The notes under the pieces were generated by a model. It had not been told where the DNA came from. It saw only the letters and a program-made list of their open reading frames with translations, and did not search any database. From contig JAJNBG010000003.1 of NCBI GenBank assembly GCA_021155905.1, positions 62,001 to 126,000 on the forward strand: a stretch of 64,000 nucleotides of DNA. The letters are read 5' to 3'. Positions 26,437 through 36,608 of this stretch are shown here, one piece after another. The position numbers and the translations under genes were made by a program. The first letter of the stretch is position 1; each line of letters starts with the position of its first letter. Origin of the DNA: Bacteroidota bacterium. GTDB taxonomy: Bacteria; Bacteroidota; Bacteroidia; B-17B0; Aurantibacillaceae.

Positions 26437-27810
26437 ATGATAAAACAACTACTTACCCTGACAGGACTAATTGCAATAGCTACATGCACACAAGCACAAG
26501 TCAGTTTTGCTCCCGCAGTCAATTATACGGTTGGTGCAAATCCTTGGTCCGTGCATTGTGCAGATTTCAATGCAGATGGTAATATAGATTTGGCATTACC
26601 TTATGGTTCAAATGGAGTTTCAATATTACTTGGGTCGGGCACTGGCACCTTTTCAACTTTTAGTACTTATACGGCTACAACATCAATAAATCCAGCTTCA
26701 ATATATAGTGCCGATTTTAATAACGATGGTAAAGTTGATTTAGCAACAGCTAATAATTATTCACACAATGTTTCTATATTAATTGGCACTGGCACAGGAA
26801 GTTTTGTTGCTGTGGCTAATTATCCTGTAGGACAAAATCCGTTTCAGATTTGTGGGGCAGATTTTAACAACGATGGCAATTTAGATTTAGCAGTTGGAAA
26901 TGGTAGTTCGGCTCATGTTTCATTATTATTAGGCTCCGCAACCGGTACATTTTCTGCGGCAATAAATTATACAATTGGAATAGGCCAAACTTCAATCATT
27001 AGCTCTGATTTTAATAATGATGGTAATGCTGATTTAGCTGCTGTTGGACCATCATCAAATAGTGCAATTGCTGTGTCGCTGGGTTTTGGTAATGGAACAT
27101 TTGCAAGTGCAAATAATTATCCGGTTGGCGCATATTCCAGATCGTTACTTAGCGCCGATTTTAATGGCGATGGTAAGGCAGATTTAGCTTCTGCTAATGC
27201 TAATCCAAATAACGTTTCTGTATTATTAGGTTCGGGTACCGGAACATTTGCAGCTGCTATTACTTATACAGTAGGAGTAGGCCCAGTGTCCATTTATAGC
27301 GCTGATTTTAATAGCGATGGTAAGGCCGATTTGGTTACTGCCAATGCAAATTCAAACAATATTTCTTTGCTATTGGGTTCTGGCAACGGCTCTTTTGGTT
27401 CGGCTTTTAATTATTCTGCTGGTTCTACCCTCTATGGCGTAAGTTGCGCCGACTTTAATGGTGATGGTAAGATTGATGTAGCAACTGCTAACTTTAATTC
27501 AAGTAATGTATCTGTATTGCTAAATACTTCAATTACTGGTATTGCTGATACGCAAATAGAGGACCAACAATCTGACATCATATTTTATCCTAATCCAACG
27601 TCATCAATTTTAAATATTGAGTCAATGGCTTTTAATAATGAGATGTATAAAGTTGAATTAGTAAATACACTAGGGCAAGTGTTAGTTAGCGAATTTTGTT
27701 CAACTGAAAAGATTGCAATCAAAACGGGAAATTTAGTAAAGGGAATTTATTTTGTAAACATTACAAAAAACGGTAGTGTTGTTAAAACACAAAAAATCAT
27801 TAAGAACTAA
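26437..27810 (+). CDS. Secreted FG-GAP/VCBS repeat protein with T9SS sorting domain
   Basis: The 457-residue protein has a signal peptide (about 1-20), seven calcium-binding FG-GAP/VCBS-type repeats and a type A Por sorting domain (about 370-457, starting at IIFYPNPTSS and ending VVKTQKIIKN). Each repeat of 46-48 residues carries a DFNxDGxxDLA loop (the first at 43-53); Asp and Asn at alternate positions are the Ca2+ ligands. The protein should cross the outer membrane by the type IX system and be anchored or released at the surface. Similar proteins are adhesins or integrin-like ligands. It stands alone, about 200 bases after the TerC gene and 270 before gyrB. Confidence 0.92.
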   Translation: MIKQLLTLTGLIAIATCTQAQVSFAPAVNYTVGANPWSVHCADFNADGNIDLALPYGSNGVSILLGSGTGTFSTFSTYTATTSINPASIYSADFNNDGKVDLATANNYSHNVSILIGTGTGSFVAVANYPVGQNPFQICGADFNNDGNLDLAVGNGSSAHVSLLLGSATGTFSAAINYTIGIGQTSIISSDFNNDGNADLAAVGPSSNSAIAVSLGFGNGTFASANNYPVGAYSRSLLSADFNGDGKADLASANANPNNVSVLLGSGTGTFAAAITYTVGVGPVSIYSADFNSDGKADLVTANANSNNISLLLGSGNGSFGSAFNYSAGSTLYGVSCADFNGDGKIDVATANFNSSNVSVLLNTSITGIADTQIEDQQSDIIFYPNPTSSILNIESMAFNNEMYKVELVNTLGQVLVSEFCSTEKIAIKTGNLVKGIYFVNITKNGSVVKTQKIIKN

Positions 27811-28024
27811 TTTTAACCGGTTCGCTCGAATATGAAAAAAGTATTTTGTGGCTGGTATTAAGTTTGTTTATTGTAAAAAATAAGTATTTAAAAAATGAAA
27901 TCTAATTCCAATTTTCTGAAAATAGCAGATTGGATAAAGGCAAATTTTTAATCGGTTTTTTCACTGTTATTTCTTGTTTTTTTATTAACATTTGTTAGTA
28001 AAATTCAGGAATAAAAATGCTTAA

Positions 28025-30040
<2,016 letters not shown>

Positions 30041-30097
30041 TTTAGTGCCTTAAATTGAAAATTAAATAATATTTATAAATCTAACCATTAAGAAAAA

Positions 30098-31036
30098 ATG
30101 ACAAAAGTATCAGTTATCGGCGCCGGAAATGTAGGTGCTACCTGTGCAGAATACATTGCACTAAGAAGAATCGCCAGTGAAGTAGTGATCCTGGATATTA
30201 AAGAAAATTTTGCAGAAGGAAAAGCATTGGATTTAATGCAAACCGCCTCTTTAAATGGTTTTAATACTAAGATCAGTGGAAGCACTAATGATTATGCTAA
30301 AACAGCAGGATCTGATGTCGTGGTGGTAACATCGGGAATTCCACGTAAACCGGGAATGACTCGTGAAGAATTAATTGGTATTAATGCAGGTATTGTAAAA
30401 ACGGTAACTGAAAATGTATTGAAGCATTCTCCTAACGCGATCATTATCATTGTTTCCAATCCAATGGATACAATGACTTACTTGGCGTTAAAAGGAAGTA
30501 AATTACCTAAAAATCGTATTATTGGTATGGGTGGTGCTTTGGATAGCGCACGTTTTAATTGTTATTTATCTTTAGCGTTAAACGCTCCGGCAAGTGATGT
30601 ACAAGGAGTTGTTATAGGTGGACACGGAGATACCACGATGATTCCATTAACACGTTTAGCAACTTATAACGGAGTTCCGGTTTCTCAAACATTAGACGCT
30701 GAGACTTTGAAAAAAGTAGCGGCTGACACGATGGTTGGAGGAGCAACTTTAACAGGAATGTTAGGAACATCTGCATGGTATGCACCGGGAGCAGCTGTTG
30801 CAACGATTGTTGACAGCATCTTAAATGACCAGAAAAAATTGATTCCTTGCAGTGTAATGTTGGAAGGTGAATACGGACAAACAGATATCTGTATGGGAGT
30901 TCCTGTGATTATTGGTAAAAACGGTTGGGAAAAAATCGTTGACTTTAATTTAAATGATGAAGAGAAAGCATTATTTGCTAAGAGTGCAGATGCCGTAAGA
31001 AGTATGAATTCTGTGCTGGCTTCTGTAACAGCTTAA
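30098..31036 (+). CDS. mdh: Malate dehydrogenase
   Basis: MDH interconverts malate and oxaloacetate with NAD in the TCA cycle. The 312-residue protein is of the LDH-like type: dinucleotide-binding GAGNVG (8-13), substrate arginines in IPRKPGMTREE (Arg83 and Arg89), and the catalytic His in GGHGDTT (His176). Arg83, rather than Gln, at the specificity position points to malate rather than lactate. Length is normal. It follows gyrB by 57 bases and ends at a strong terminator, so it may be expressed alone or with gyrB. Confidence 0.97.
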   Translation: MTKVSVIGAGNVGATCAEYIALRRIASEVVILDIKENFAEGKALDLMQTASLNGFNTKISGSTNDYAKTAGSDVVVVTSGIPRKPGMTREELIGINAGIVKTVTENVLKHSPNAIIIIVSNPMDTMTYLALKGSKLPKNRIIGMGGALDSARFNCYLSLALNAPASDVQGVVIGGHGDTTMIPLTRLATYNGVPVSQTLDAETLKKVAADTMVGGATLTGMLGTSAWYAPGAAVATIVDSILNDQKKLIPCSVMLEGEYGQTDICMGVPVIIGKNGWEKIVDFNLNDEEKALFAKSADAVRSMNSVLASVTA

Positions 31037-31059
31037 GTTGAATTTTCATACAAAATGGA

Positions 31060-31088
31060 AATCCCGGCGAACAGCCGGGATTTTTTTT
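31060..31088 (+). terminator. Rho-independent terminator after mdh
   Basis: A perfect 9-bp stem AATCCCGGC with GCCGGGATT has a 5-base loop and runs into eight T residues, about 23 bases after the mdh stop. Confidence 0.93.
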
Positions 31089-31265
31089 ATAAAAGTTTTT
31101 TTGTACCTGATATTGTGTTTGTGTTGAATTTATGGAAAAAATATTCAGAAACTTAAAATTAAAGAATTGAGCGACCGCTTCCCGTCAATGAACGAATTGG
31201 CCGTCATTTGGCACTTAACATTCGTACCTTTATACTAAATCAGTAATAATTTAAAATTGGAAATT

Positions 31266-31400
31266 ATGAAAAGTTTAATTGTATTGGCCATTGGAGCAGC
31301 AGTGTTAAGCATGGTCGCCAAATATTATAAAATCACATCCTGGGAAGATATCAGGAGTTTTGTTCCTAATTTAAAGAGGATCGTACCAAGTCTCAATTAG
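31266..31400 (+). CDS. Small membrane protein, 44 residues, unknown
   Basis: The ORF reads ATG to TAG with 44 codons: a hydrophobic N-terminal half (about 2-18, LIVLAIGAAVLSMVAKYY region) and a polar C-terminal half with Trp26, Pro34, Pro41 and several Arg/Lys residues. It looks like a single-pass microprotein. It has its own terminator hairpin starting 25 bases after the stop, and a purine-rich AT leader, which support it being a real gene. I do not recognise a family. It may be a small membrane regulator or a cell-envelope component; no neighbour gives a clear functional clue. Confidence 0.55.
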   Translation: MKSLIVLAIGAAVLSMVAKYYKITSWEDIRSFVPNLKRIVPSLN

Positions 31401-31425
31401 TGATTTTGTAAACATAAAATAGTTG

Positions 31426-31455
31426 AGCCCGGATAATGTATCCGGGCTTTCTATT
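31426..31455 (+). terminator. Terminator of the small membrane ORF
   Basis: A perfect 10-bp stem AGCCCGGATA with TATCCGGGCT has a 3-base loop, followed by TTTCTATT. The T tract is short but the stem is strong. Confidence 0.8.
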
Positions 31456-31522
31456 AATAAAATATCATATTTTAGGTAAGTATTTTTTGAGCCTATAAAT
31501 GCAACTCCTTTTCATTGGTATT

Positions 31523-32488
31523 TTAATTTTTCATTCTGCCGATTTCTGCCACTTCGCTTTTAAGTTGCGTTTTTTGACTACTCATGTTTGAGTTTGATTT
31601 TTTGTTAGCAGCCATGTATGGTTTGTCCTGACAGGAAGGTGTTTGTAGCAGTAATTCTTTAATCAGAGCCGGTTGCTCCTGGGTAATGCGGTGGCCGGTG
31701 TGTTTGAGTTTCATAAACACAGCGGTGCAGTTTGTGATGTGTTTTTTTGCGAAAGAATAATTAGCGGTGTCCGCTACATTATCATCTTCTCCTACAAGAA
31801 CATAAGTCGGGGTGCATAAATTTTCCCATTTTGGAAGCATTTTCTTCATTTCCTGCTGATGTGCGAATTTCTCTTTAGTAGCTACATTCAACAAATCGGG
31901 GAGCATCCACTGTACTAAGGATGATTTACCAAGATCACTGAACCAGTAAAACTTTTCTTTGTCAGGATCAATCACCGGCGATACCATCACGAGTTTTTCA
32001 AATTGCTCAGGGTGGTTAATGGCCAGCCAGGCCGTAATTGGGGCACCGTAAGAACGACCCAGCAGATACACCTTTTTATGAGACGTGTTTTCTTTATCTA
32101 TAATTTTCTTAATCGCCTTCGCCTGTGTTTCAATAGAAAGTTCTTCTTTACCGTAACCGGATTTTCCATAACCGAGGCGATCTACCGCCACAATTTTAAA
32201 ATGTTCCTGCAGAATACTGTCATCGGTCAGGTTAAGGTATCCGTACCATGCGCCCGGTGCTCCGTGCACCATCACGAGTAAAGGCAGTGTATCGCTTTTT
32301 GACAAAACAGCATAATGCTGTTTTCGGTCACTTAATATTGATTCTTTATAAACGGGTTTGACTGCAGAATTTTGGTAATGTTCATCCAGTTCCGCGTCAG
32401 ATTTCATGTAGCCGTTCAGTAAAAAACAGCGACTGAATAATAAAAGAGAAGAAATAAAAAGGAGGGCAATCAGGACAAAGTTTTTCAT
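31523..32488 (-). CDS. Alpha/beta hydrolase, exported
   Basis: The 321-residue protein starts with a hydrophobic signal or anchor (about 4-22), then an alpha/beta hydrolase fold: oxyanion-loop HGAPG (75-79), nucleophile elbow GRSYG with Ser146, acid residue in VGEDDNVAD (about 235) and catalytic His near 263-266 in LKHTGH. The C-terminal 45 residues (about 277-321) are polar and low in complexity (SNSNMSSQKTQLK), an unusual tail. It probably acts as an esterase or peptidase in the periplasm; the substrate is unknown. It is a single-gene unit between a terminator and a divergent thioredoxin gene. Confidence 0.87.
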   Translation of the reverse strand: MKNFVLIALLFISSLLLFSRCFLLNGYMKSDAELDEHYQNSAVKPVYKESILSDRKQHYAVLSKSDTLPLLVMVHGAPGAWYGYLNLTDDSILQEHFKIVAVDRLGYGKSGYGKEELSIETQAKAIKKIIDKENTSHKKVYLLGRSYGAPITAWLAINHPEQFEKLVMVSPVIDPDKEKFYWFSDLGKSSLVQWMLPDLLNVATKEKFAHQQEMKKMLPKWENLCTPTYVLVGEDDNVADTANYSFAKKHITNCTAVFMKLKHTGHRITQEQPALIKELLLQTPSCQDKPYMAANKKSNSNMSSQKTQLKSEVAEIGRMKN

Positions 32489-32712
32489 TATATAAAATAG
32501 AGTTTGTTTGTGCGTGAGTCTATTTATACTTGTAATTAGGGTGTAAAGTTAGGGTTAAAAGCCATTTTTTAATGACTTTAACGATTTTTTGCTCTTTATT
32601 GGCTATCATTTAAGGTATCTCACCGAATTTCTAACATTCGAATATTTTTTTATAAATTACACAACCTGTGAATGATGAAAGTTAAATAAGGCATTCGGCA
32701 TTGAGCATACAC

Positions 32713-32720
32713 TATCTTTG
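32713..32720 (+). promoter_or_regulatory. Possible -7 element of the thioredoxin gene
   Basis: TATCTTTG is a full match to TAnnTTTG and ends four bases before the chosen ATG, so the transcript would be nearly leaderless. No TTTG box is seen 19-23 bases upstream. The other roughly 220 bases between the hydrolase and thioredoxin genes hold no feature I can support. Confidence 0.35.
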
Positions 32721-32724
32721 TGGT

Positions 32725-33171
32725 ATGGTTGGCTTTTCTATAATATGTAAATCCGTTTTAGCAGGGACATTTTTAATCACTGCCGCATTTTATTGTGGCG
32801 ATTTAACAAGTGACAATTTAATAACCAAGCCTCTTTCTCTCCCTCCGGATAATGAGTATGGCATGACAGTGGAGGAATTTCAAAAAAAGGTGGCAGTAAG
32901 TAAAAAACCGATTTTAGTTTATTTTCATGCAGACTGGTGTATGCCATGCCTAAAACTAAAACCTGAAATGCGTGAATTGGAAAATGAAATAAAAGAGTAC
33001 TGCGAGTTATTGAGTATTGATACAGATGCAAACCCAAAAATCGCAGAATATTTTGAGATCAATTCATTGCCGATGTTTGTGATTTACAAAGACGGAAAAA
33101 AAACTTGGGAAAACATCGGGCTGATGACAAAGGCACAAGTAAAGGCAAAAGTTGACGTATTTAAAAAATAA
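32725..33171 (+). CDS. Thioredoxin family protein, membrane-anchored or exported
   Basis: The 148-residue protein (from the ATG at 32725) has an N-terminal hydrophobic segment (about 4-24) and a thioredoxin fold with the redox motif WCMPC (Cys72 and Cys75) and a cis-Pro region (SLPMFVIYKDGK). The middle Met-Pro of the motif is closest to the single-domain periplasmic thioredoxins and DsbD-like C-terminal domains. It probably keeps envelope proteins reduced or accepts electrons from DsbD. The frame continues upstream to a TTG at 32701, but the ATG gives a better signal. Its stop codon directly abuts that of the convergent unknown gene (no gap). Confidence 0.85.
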   Translation: MVGFSIICKSVLAGTFLITAAFYCGDLTSDNLITKPLSLPPDNEYGMTVEEFQKKVAVSKKPILVYFHADWCMPCLKLKPEMRELENEIKEYCELLSIDTDANPKIAEYFEINSLPMFVIYKDGKKTWENIGLMTKAQVKAKVDVFKK

Positions 33172-33780
33172 TTAATCTTTTATTTTTCTTTTTCTTGGAA
33201 ATCGTGTTTGTTCATTCACAATCATTCTGAATTTTAAATCTTTCACCTGACTTTTACACTCTGTCATAATTCTCTTCTGTATCTTTACTATTCCTTGTGA
33301 ATCCAGGGGATAATCTTTATTTAAAAGATAGTCCAGTAAATTAATATCAAAAGACGCGGATTTTAACCAACCAACTTCTTCCCTGTAACCTAACAATGCC
33401 AATATTTTAGTTTTATCCATAAAGGATTTTAAATGCCGTTGATCAATATCCAGGGTTTCGCAGGTGCCGAAATAAATAACAACGCCCTGGCATTTCGTTC
33501 CCAGGAGTTCTGCTAATTCTGATAATGTAATAACTTCTCTGCCGATCTTAATAACGCCTTTTTCACCATGGACAGCTAAGTAAAGTAAGGGATAGTTTTT
33601 ATGGAAAGATTGAGTTTTCCATCGTTGTATCGAGAATTTAAATTCAGAAATGGTGCCACATCTGTGGTGAAGAAAAGGCATTTTATTAAAACGGTGTACT
33701 AAATCCAGGATCGGATAAACGGTCGTTGTATCGCGGTGATCTCCATACCAAAAACTTTCTATGCAAAATACACCTTTCAT
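33172..33780 (-). CDS. Caspase/CHAT-like protein of unknown function (DUF6642-like)
   Basis: I recognise the start KGVFCIESFWYGDHRDTTTV as that of a small conserved Bacteroidota family that I believe is DUF6642, but no function is described to my knowledge. The 202-residue protein shows a clan CD-like layout: strand-HG motif LYLAVHGEKG (His71), a following GREVITLSEL segment, and strand-Cys motif VVIYFGTCET (Cys107). His-Gly and Cys-Glu-Thr at this spacing resemble caspase-like CHAT proteases. There is no signal peptide, so it is cytoplasmic. It runs leftward from beside the cysteine desulfurase gene (five-base gap) and converges with the thioredoxin gene. Protease activity is inference only. 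Confidence 0.6.
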   Translation of the reverse strand: MKGVFCIESFWYGDHRDTTTVYPILDLVHRFNKMPFLHHRCGTISEFKFSIQRWKTQSFHKNYPLLYLAVHGEKGVIKIGREVITLSELAELLGTKCQGVVIYFGTCETLDIDQRHLKSFMDKTKILALLGYREEVGWLKSASFDINLLDYLLNKDYPLDSQGIVKIQKRIMTECKSQVKDLKFRMIVNEQTRFPRKRKIKD

Positions 33781-33784
33781 GAAA

Positions 33785-34909
33785 TTAAGCTACCATGGAT
33801 TTTAGCTTTTCAATGGTATAATCAATTTCTTCTTTGGTAGTGTATTTGCAAAACGAAAAACGAACAGAGGCTCTTGACACATCAGCGCCAATACCTCTCA
33901 ACACATGAGAACCCTGGTTACTTCCGCTACTGCATGCACTGCCACCGCTCGCGGCTATCCCTGCGATATCAAGATTAAACAACATCATCTCCGCGTCTTT
34001 ATGAGCAGGAAAACAACAATTTAAGACTGTGTATAAGCTATTGTCTCCTGTTTCTCCGTTGAAAGCAATTCCGGGAATTGTTTTTTCCAATTGCGCTTTC
34101 ATATAGGTTTTTAACCCTTTGATGTAAGCAATATGTTCATCCATTTCTGCATAGCAGATTTCGAGAGCTTTCGCCAGGCCAATGATTCCTTGTGTATTTT
34201 CTGTTCCGCCACGCATATTACGTTCCTGGGCGCCTCCAAAAATCATTGGTTGGATTTTAATCGTATGATTGACATATAAAAAACCAACACCTTTTGGTCC
34301 GTGGAATTTGTGAGCCGCACAGGTTACAAAATGAACTTTTATTTTTTGAAGATCCATTGGGTAATGACCCATCGTTTGCACAGTATCACTATGAAAAATG
34401 GCATCGTATTTCGCACAGATCTCACCAACTTTTTCTAACGGCAATAACGTACCAATTTCATTATTGGCGTGCATTAGAGAAACAAATGTCCTTTCATTTG
34501 TTTTTAATAATTCTTCCAAATGGTTCAGGTCAACATTTCCTTTTGCATCAACATTTACCCAACTTAATTTAATTTTACCCTGTTTTTCCAGGTTGTGCAA
34601 AGTAGTTTCAACAGCATGATGCTCAATTTTGCTAGTAATGGCGTGTTTAAGGCACAGGGAATGGATACTCTGATTGATGGCCATATTATCAGCCTCTGTG
34701 CCTCCGGAGGTGAAAAATATTTCAGCGGGGCTAACGTTCAATAATTTAGATACCGTTTTTCTGGCACCCTCGATAGCCGAACGCGTTTTACGTCCAAAAG
34801 AGTGAATGGAAGAAGGATTTCCGTATTCTTCACGCATATAAGGAAGCATGGCTTCAAGAACATGTTCATCCAATCGGGTAGTGGCAGCGTTATCTAAATA
34901 TACTTTCAT
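33785..34909 (-). CDS. Cysteine desulfurase
   Basis: The enzyme takes sulfur from cysteine for Fe-S clusters, thiolation and other cofactors. In 374 residues it has YLDNAATT at the N-terminus, the His pair EHHAVE (about 97), the PLP lysine in AAHKFHGPKG (Lys201) and the sulfur-carrying Cys in GSACSSGS (Cys326). The short group I (NifS/IscS-like) type is shown by the SSGS loop around the Cys. There are no suf or isc genes beside it, so it may be a stand-alone housekeeping copy. The adjacent small unknown gene shares direction and spacing, so co-transcription is likely. Confidence 0.95.
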   Translation of the reverse strand: MKVYLDNAATTRLDEHVLEAMLPYMREEYGNPSSIHSFGRKTRSAIEGARKTVSKLLNVSPAEIFFTSGGTEADNMAINQSIHSLCLKHAITSKIEHHAVETTLHNLEKQGKIKLSWVNVDAKGNVDLNHLEELLKTNERTFVSLMHANNEIGTLLPLEKVGEICAKYDAIFHSDTVQTMGHYPMDLQKIKVHFVTCAAHKFHGPKGVGFLYVNHTIKIQPMIFGGAQERNMRGGTENTQGIIGLAKALEICYAEMDEHIAYIKGLKTYMKAQLEKTIPGIAFNGETGDNSLYTVLNCCFPAHKDAEMMLFNLDIAGIAASGGSACSSGSNQGSHVLRGIGADVSRASVRFSFCKYTTKEEIDYTIEKLKSMVA

Positions 34910-34993
34910 TTTTATTTTTTGAACTGTAAAGTTCGTAAAGTTTTAATGTTGTTAAATTTTTATTTATTCTATTATTAGATTCTTAATGTCTCT

Positions 34994-35048
34994 GTCACCC
35001 TGAACTTGATTCTGGGTCTCATGAGATGCTGAATCAAGTTCAGCATGA
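34994..35048. repeat. Dispersed palindromic repeat, copy 1
   Basis: This 55-base unit has arms TGAACTTGATTC (35001-35012) and GAATCAAGTTCA (35031-35042) around a TCTCATGAGA core. A near-identical copy lies at 46443-46498. Only a few positions differ (for example CTGGGT here against CAGGGT there). It can fold into a long hairpin. It lies between the cysteine desulfurase and glmM genes, both on the minus strand. Confidence 0.85.
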
Positions 35049-35062
35049 TTTTAATTACGCAA

Positions 35063-36457
35063 TTAATTCTTAATTATCTCTTTAATATCTTCAATGATCT
35101 TTTTTGCCAAAGCATCCGCAGTACTTACGCTTTCGCTTTCACTGTAAATTCTAATGATTGGCTCAGTGTTTGATTTTCTTAAATGAACCCATTCTTTGTC
35201 AAATTCAATTTTTACACCATCAACAGTATTTACAGGTTGTTTTGCATACTTGTCCTTCACGCTGACTAATACTTTATCCACATCAATTTCAGGTGTCAGT
35301 TCAATTTTATTTTTTGAAATGTAATAGTTTGGATAAGACTTGCGCAGCATAGATGTCGTTTTACCATATTTTGCCAGATGGGTTAAAAAGATGGCTACTC
35401 CAACTAAAGCATCTCTGCCATAATGCAATTCAGGTAAAATGACTCCACCGTTTCCTTCTCCGCCAATAATAGCATTGGTTGATTTCATCATATTTACTAC
35501 GTTCACTTCGCCAACTGCAGAAGCCGAGTATGAGCCTCCCATTTTTTCGGTCACATCCCTCAACGCACGCGTAGAGGATAAATTAGAAACCGTATTTCCA
35601 CCTTTGTGATGTTGTAAAACGGCATCAGCTACTGCTACCAGCGTGTATTCTTCCCCAAACATTTCTCCGTCCTCGCACACCAATGCTAAACGATCCACAT
35701 CCGGATCCACGCTAATTCCAAGGTCAGATTTTGTTTTTATCACAGCTTCAGACAAATCCCTCAAATGTTCCGGCAAAGGCTCAGGATTATGGGCAAAATG
35801 ACCGGTTGGTTCGCAATGGATTTTATGTATGGTTGTTACCCCCAAAGCTTCCAATAACATCGGAATAACAATTCCACCACTGGAATTGACAGCATCAACT
35901 GCCACAGAAAAATTGGCTTTTGAAATCGCATCAATATCTACATATGGTAATTGTAAAACCTTTTCAATATGTAATTTTACTAGCGAATCATTTTGTTCAT
36001 AGGTGCCTAATTTCGTCACATCTGCATACGTAAATTCTTCTTTTTCAGCTAATTCCAAAATGTATTTTCCTTCGCTGTCAGAGATAAACTCACCTTTATC
36101 ATTTAATAGTTTTAAAGCATTCCATTGTTTCGGATTATGACTGGCCGTCAGGATGATTCCTCCATTCGCCTTTAATTCGGTCACCGCTACTTCTACGGTA
36201 GGAGTCGTACTTAGCCCAAGATCAATCACATCTATCCCCAGGCCGATAAGGGTACCACACACGATGTTATTCACCATTTCGCCCGACAAACGGGCATCCC
36301 GGCCAATTACTACTTTTACGTTTTTGTCATTGTTTTGGGAAATAATCCAGCTTCCATAGGCCGATGCAAATTTTACTATATCTAATGGGCTTAGACCATC
36401 TCCGGGTTTACCGCCAATGGTGCCTCTGATTCCTGAAATACTTTTTATTAGGGTCAC
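35063..36457 (-). CDS. glmM: Phosphoglucosamine mutase
   Basis: GlmM converts glucosamine-6-phosphate to glucosamine-1-phosphate for UDP-GlcNAc and so for peptidoglycan and surface glycans. The 464-residue protein has the phosphoserine loop TASHNPKQWNA (Ser106), metal loop DPDVDRLAL, sugar-binding GEGNGG, and a phosphate-binding RKSNTEPIIR. The SNTEP, in place of SGTEP, is common in Bacteroidota members. The family also covers phosphomannomutases, so the substrate is best judged by phylogeny. It is transcribed divergently from a TPR gene and has a TATATTTG promoter-like box 23 bases upstream of its start. Confidence 0.88.
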   Translation of the reverse strand: MTLIKSISGIRGTIGGKPGDGLSPLDIVKFASAYGSWIISQNNDKNVKVVIGRDARLSGEMVNNIVCGTLIGLGIDVIDLGLSTTPTVEVAVTELKANGGIILTASHNPKQWNALKLLNDKGEFISDSEGKYILELAEKEEFTYADVTKLGTYEQNDSLVKLHIEKVLQLPYVDIDAISKANFSVAVDAVNSSGGIVIPMLLEALGVTTIHKIHCEPTGHFAHNPEPLPEHLRDLSEAVIKTKSDLGISVDPDVDRLALVCEDGEMFGEEYTLVAVADAVLQHHKGGNTVSNLSSTRALRDVTEKMGGSYSASAVGEVNVVNMMKSTNAIIGGEGNGGVILPELHYGRDALVGVAIFLTHLAKYGKTTSMLRKSYPNYYISKNKIELTPEIDVDKVLVSVKDKYAKQPVNTVDGVKIEFDKEWVHLRKSNTEPIIRIYSESESVSTADALAKKIIEDIKEIIKN

Positions 36458-36479
36458 TTTTTGTTTGTTTTAATTCACA

Positions 36480-36487
36480 CAAATATA
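36480..36487 (-). promoter_or_regulatory. -7 element TATATTTG for glmM
   Basis: On the minus strand the site is TATATTTG, a full match to TAnnTTTG, 22 bases before the ATG. No -33 box is clear. It faces away from the promoter of the TPR gene at 36556-36585. Confidence 0.5.
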
Positions 36488-36555
36488 CCATAAGCCCGAA
36501 GACCCGAAAGAACTATTTTTCTACAAAATAGGATTTTTTTTGTTAAAAATTAACC

Positions 36556-36585
36556 ATTGAGATCAGCTTTTTAACCGTAAATTTG
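36556..36585 (+). promoter_or_regulatory. Promoter for the TPR-phosphosulfolactate synthase operon
   Basis: ATTG (36556-36559), an 18-base spacer and TAAATTTG (36578-36585) fit the Bacteroidota -33/-7 pattern. The ATG is 24 bases further on. Confidence 0.55.
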
Positions 36586-36608
36586 TATTTAATAAAAGAA
36601 GGGTTTTT

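Noticed and set aside
26437-27540. Tandem DNA repeats of the FG-GAP units as a CRISPR-like or satellite array
   Set aside because: The repeats are in frame, protein-level and diverged; they are coding repeats.
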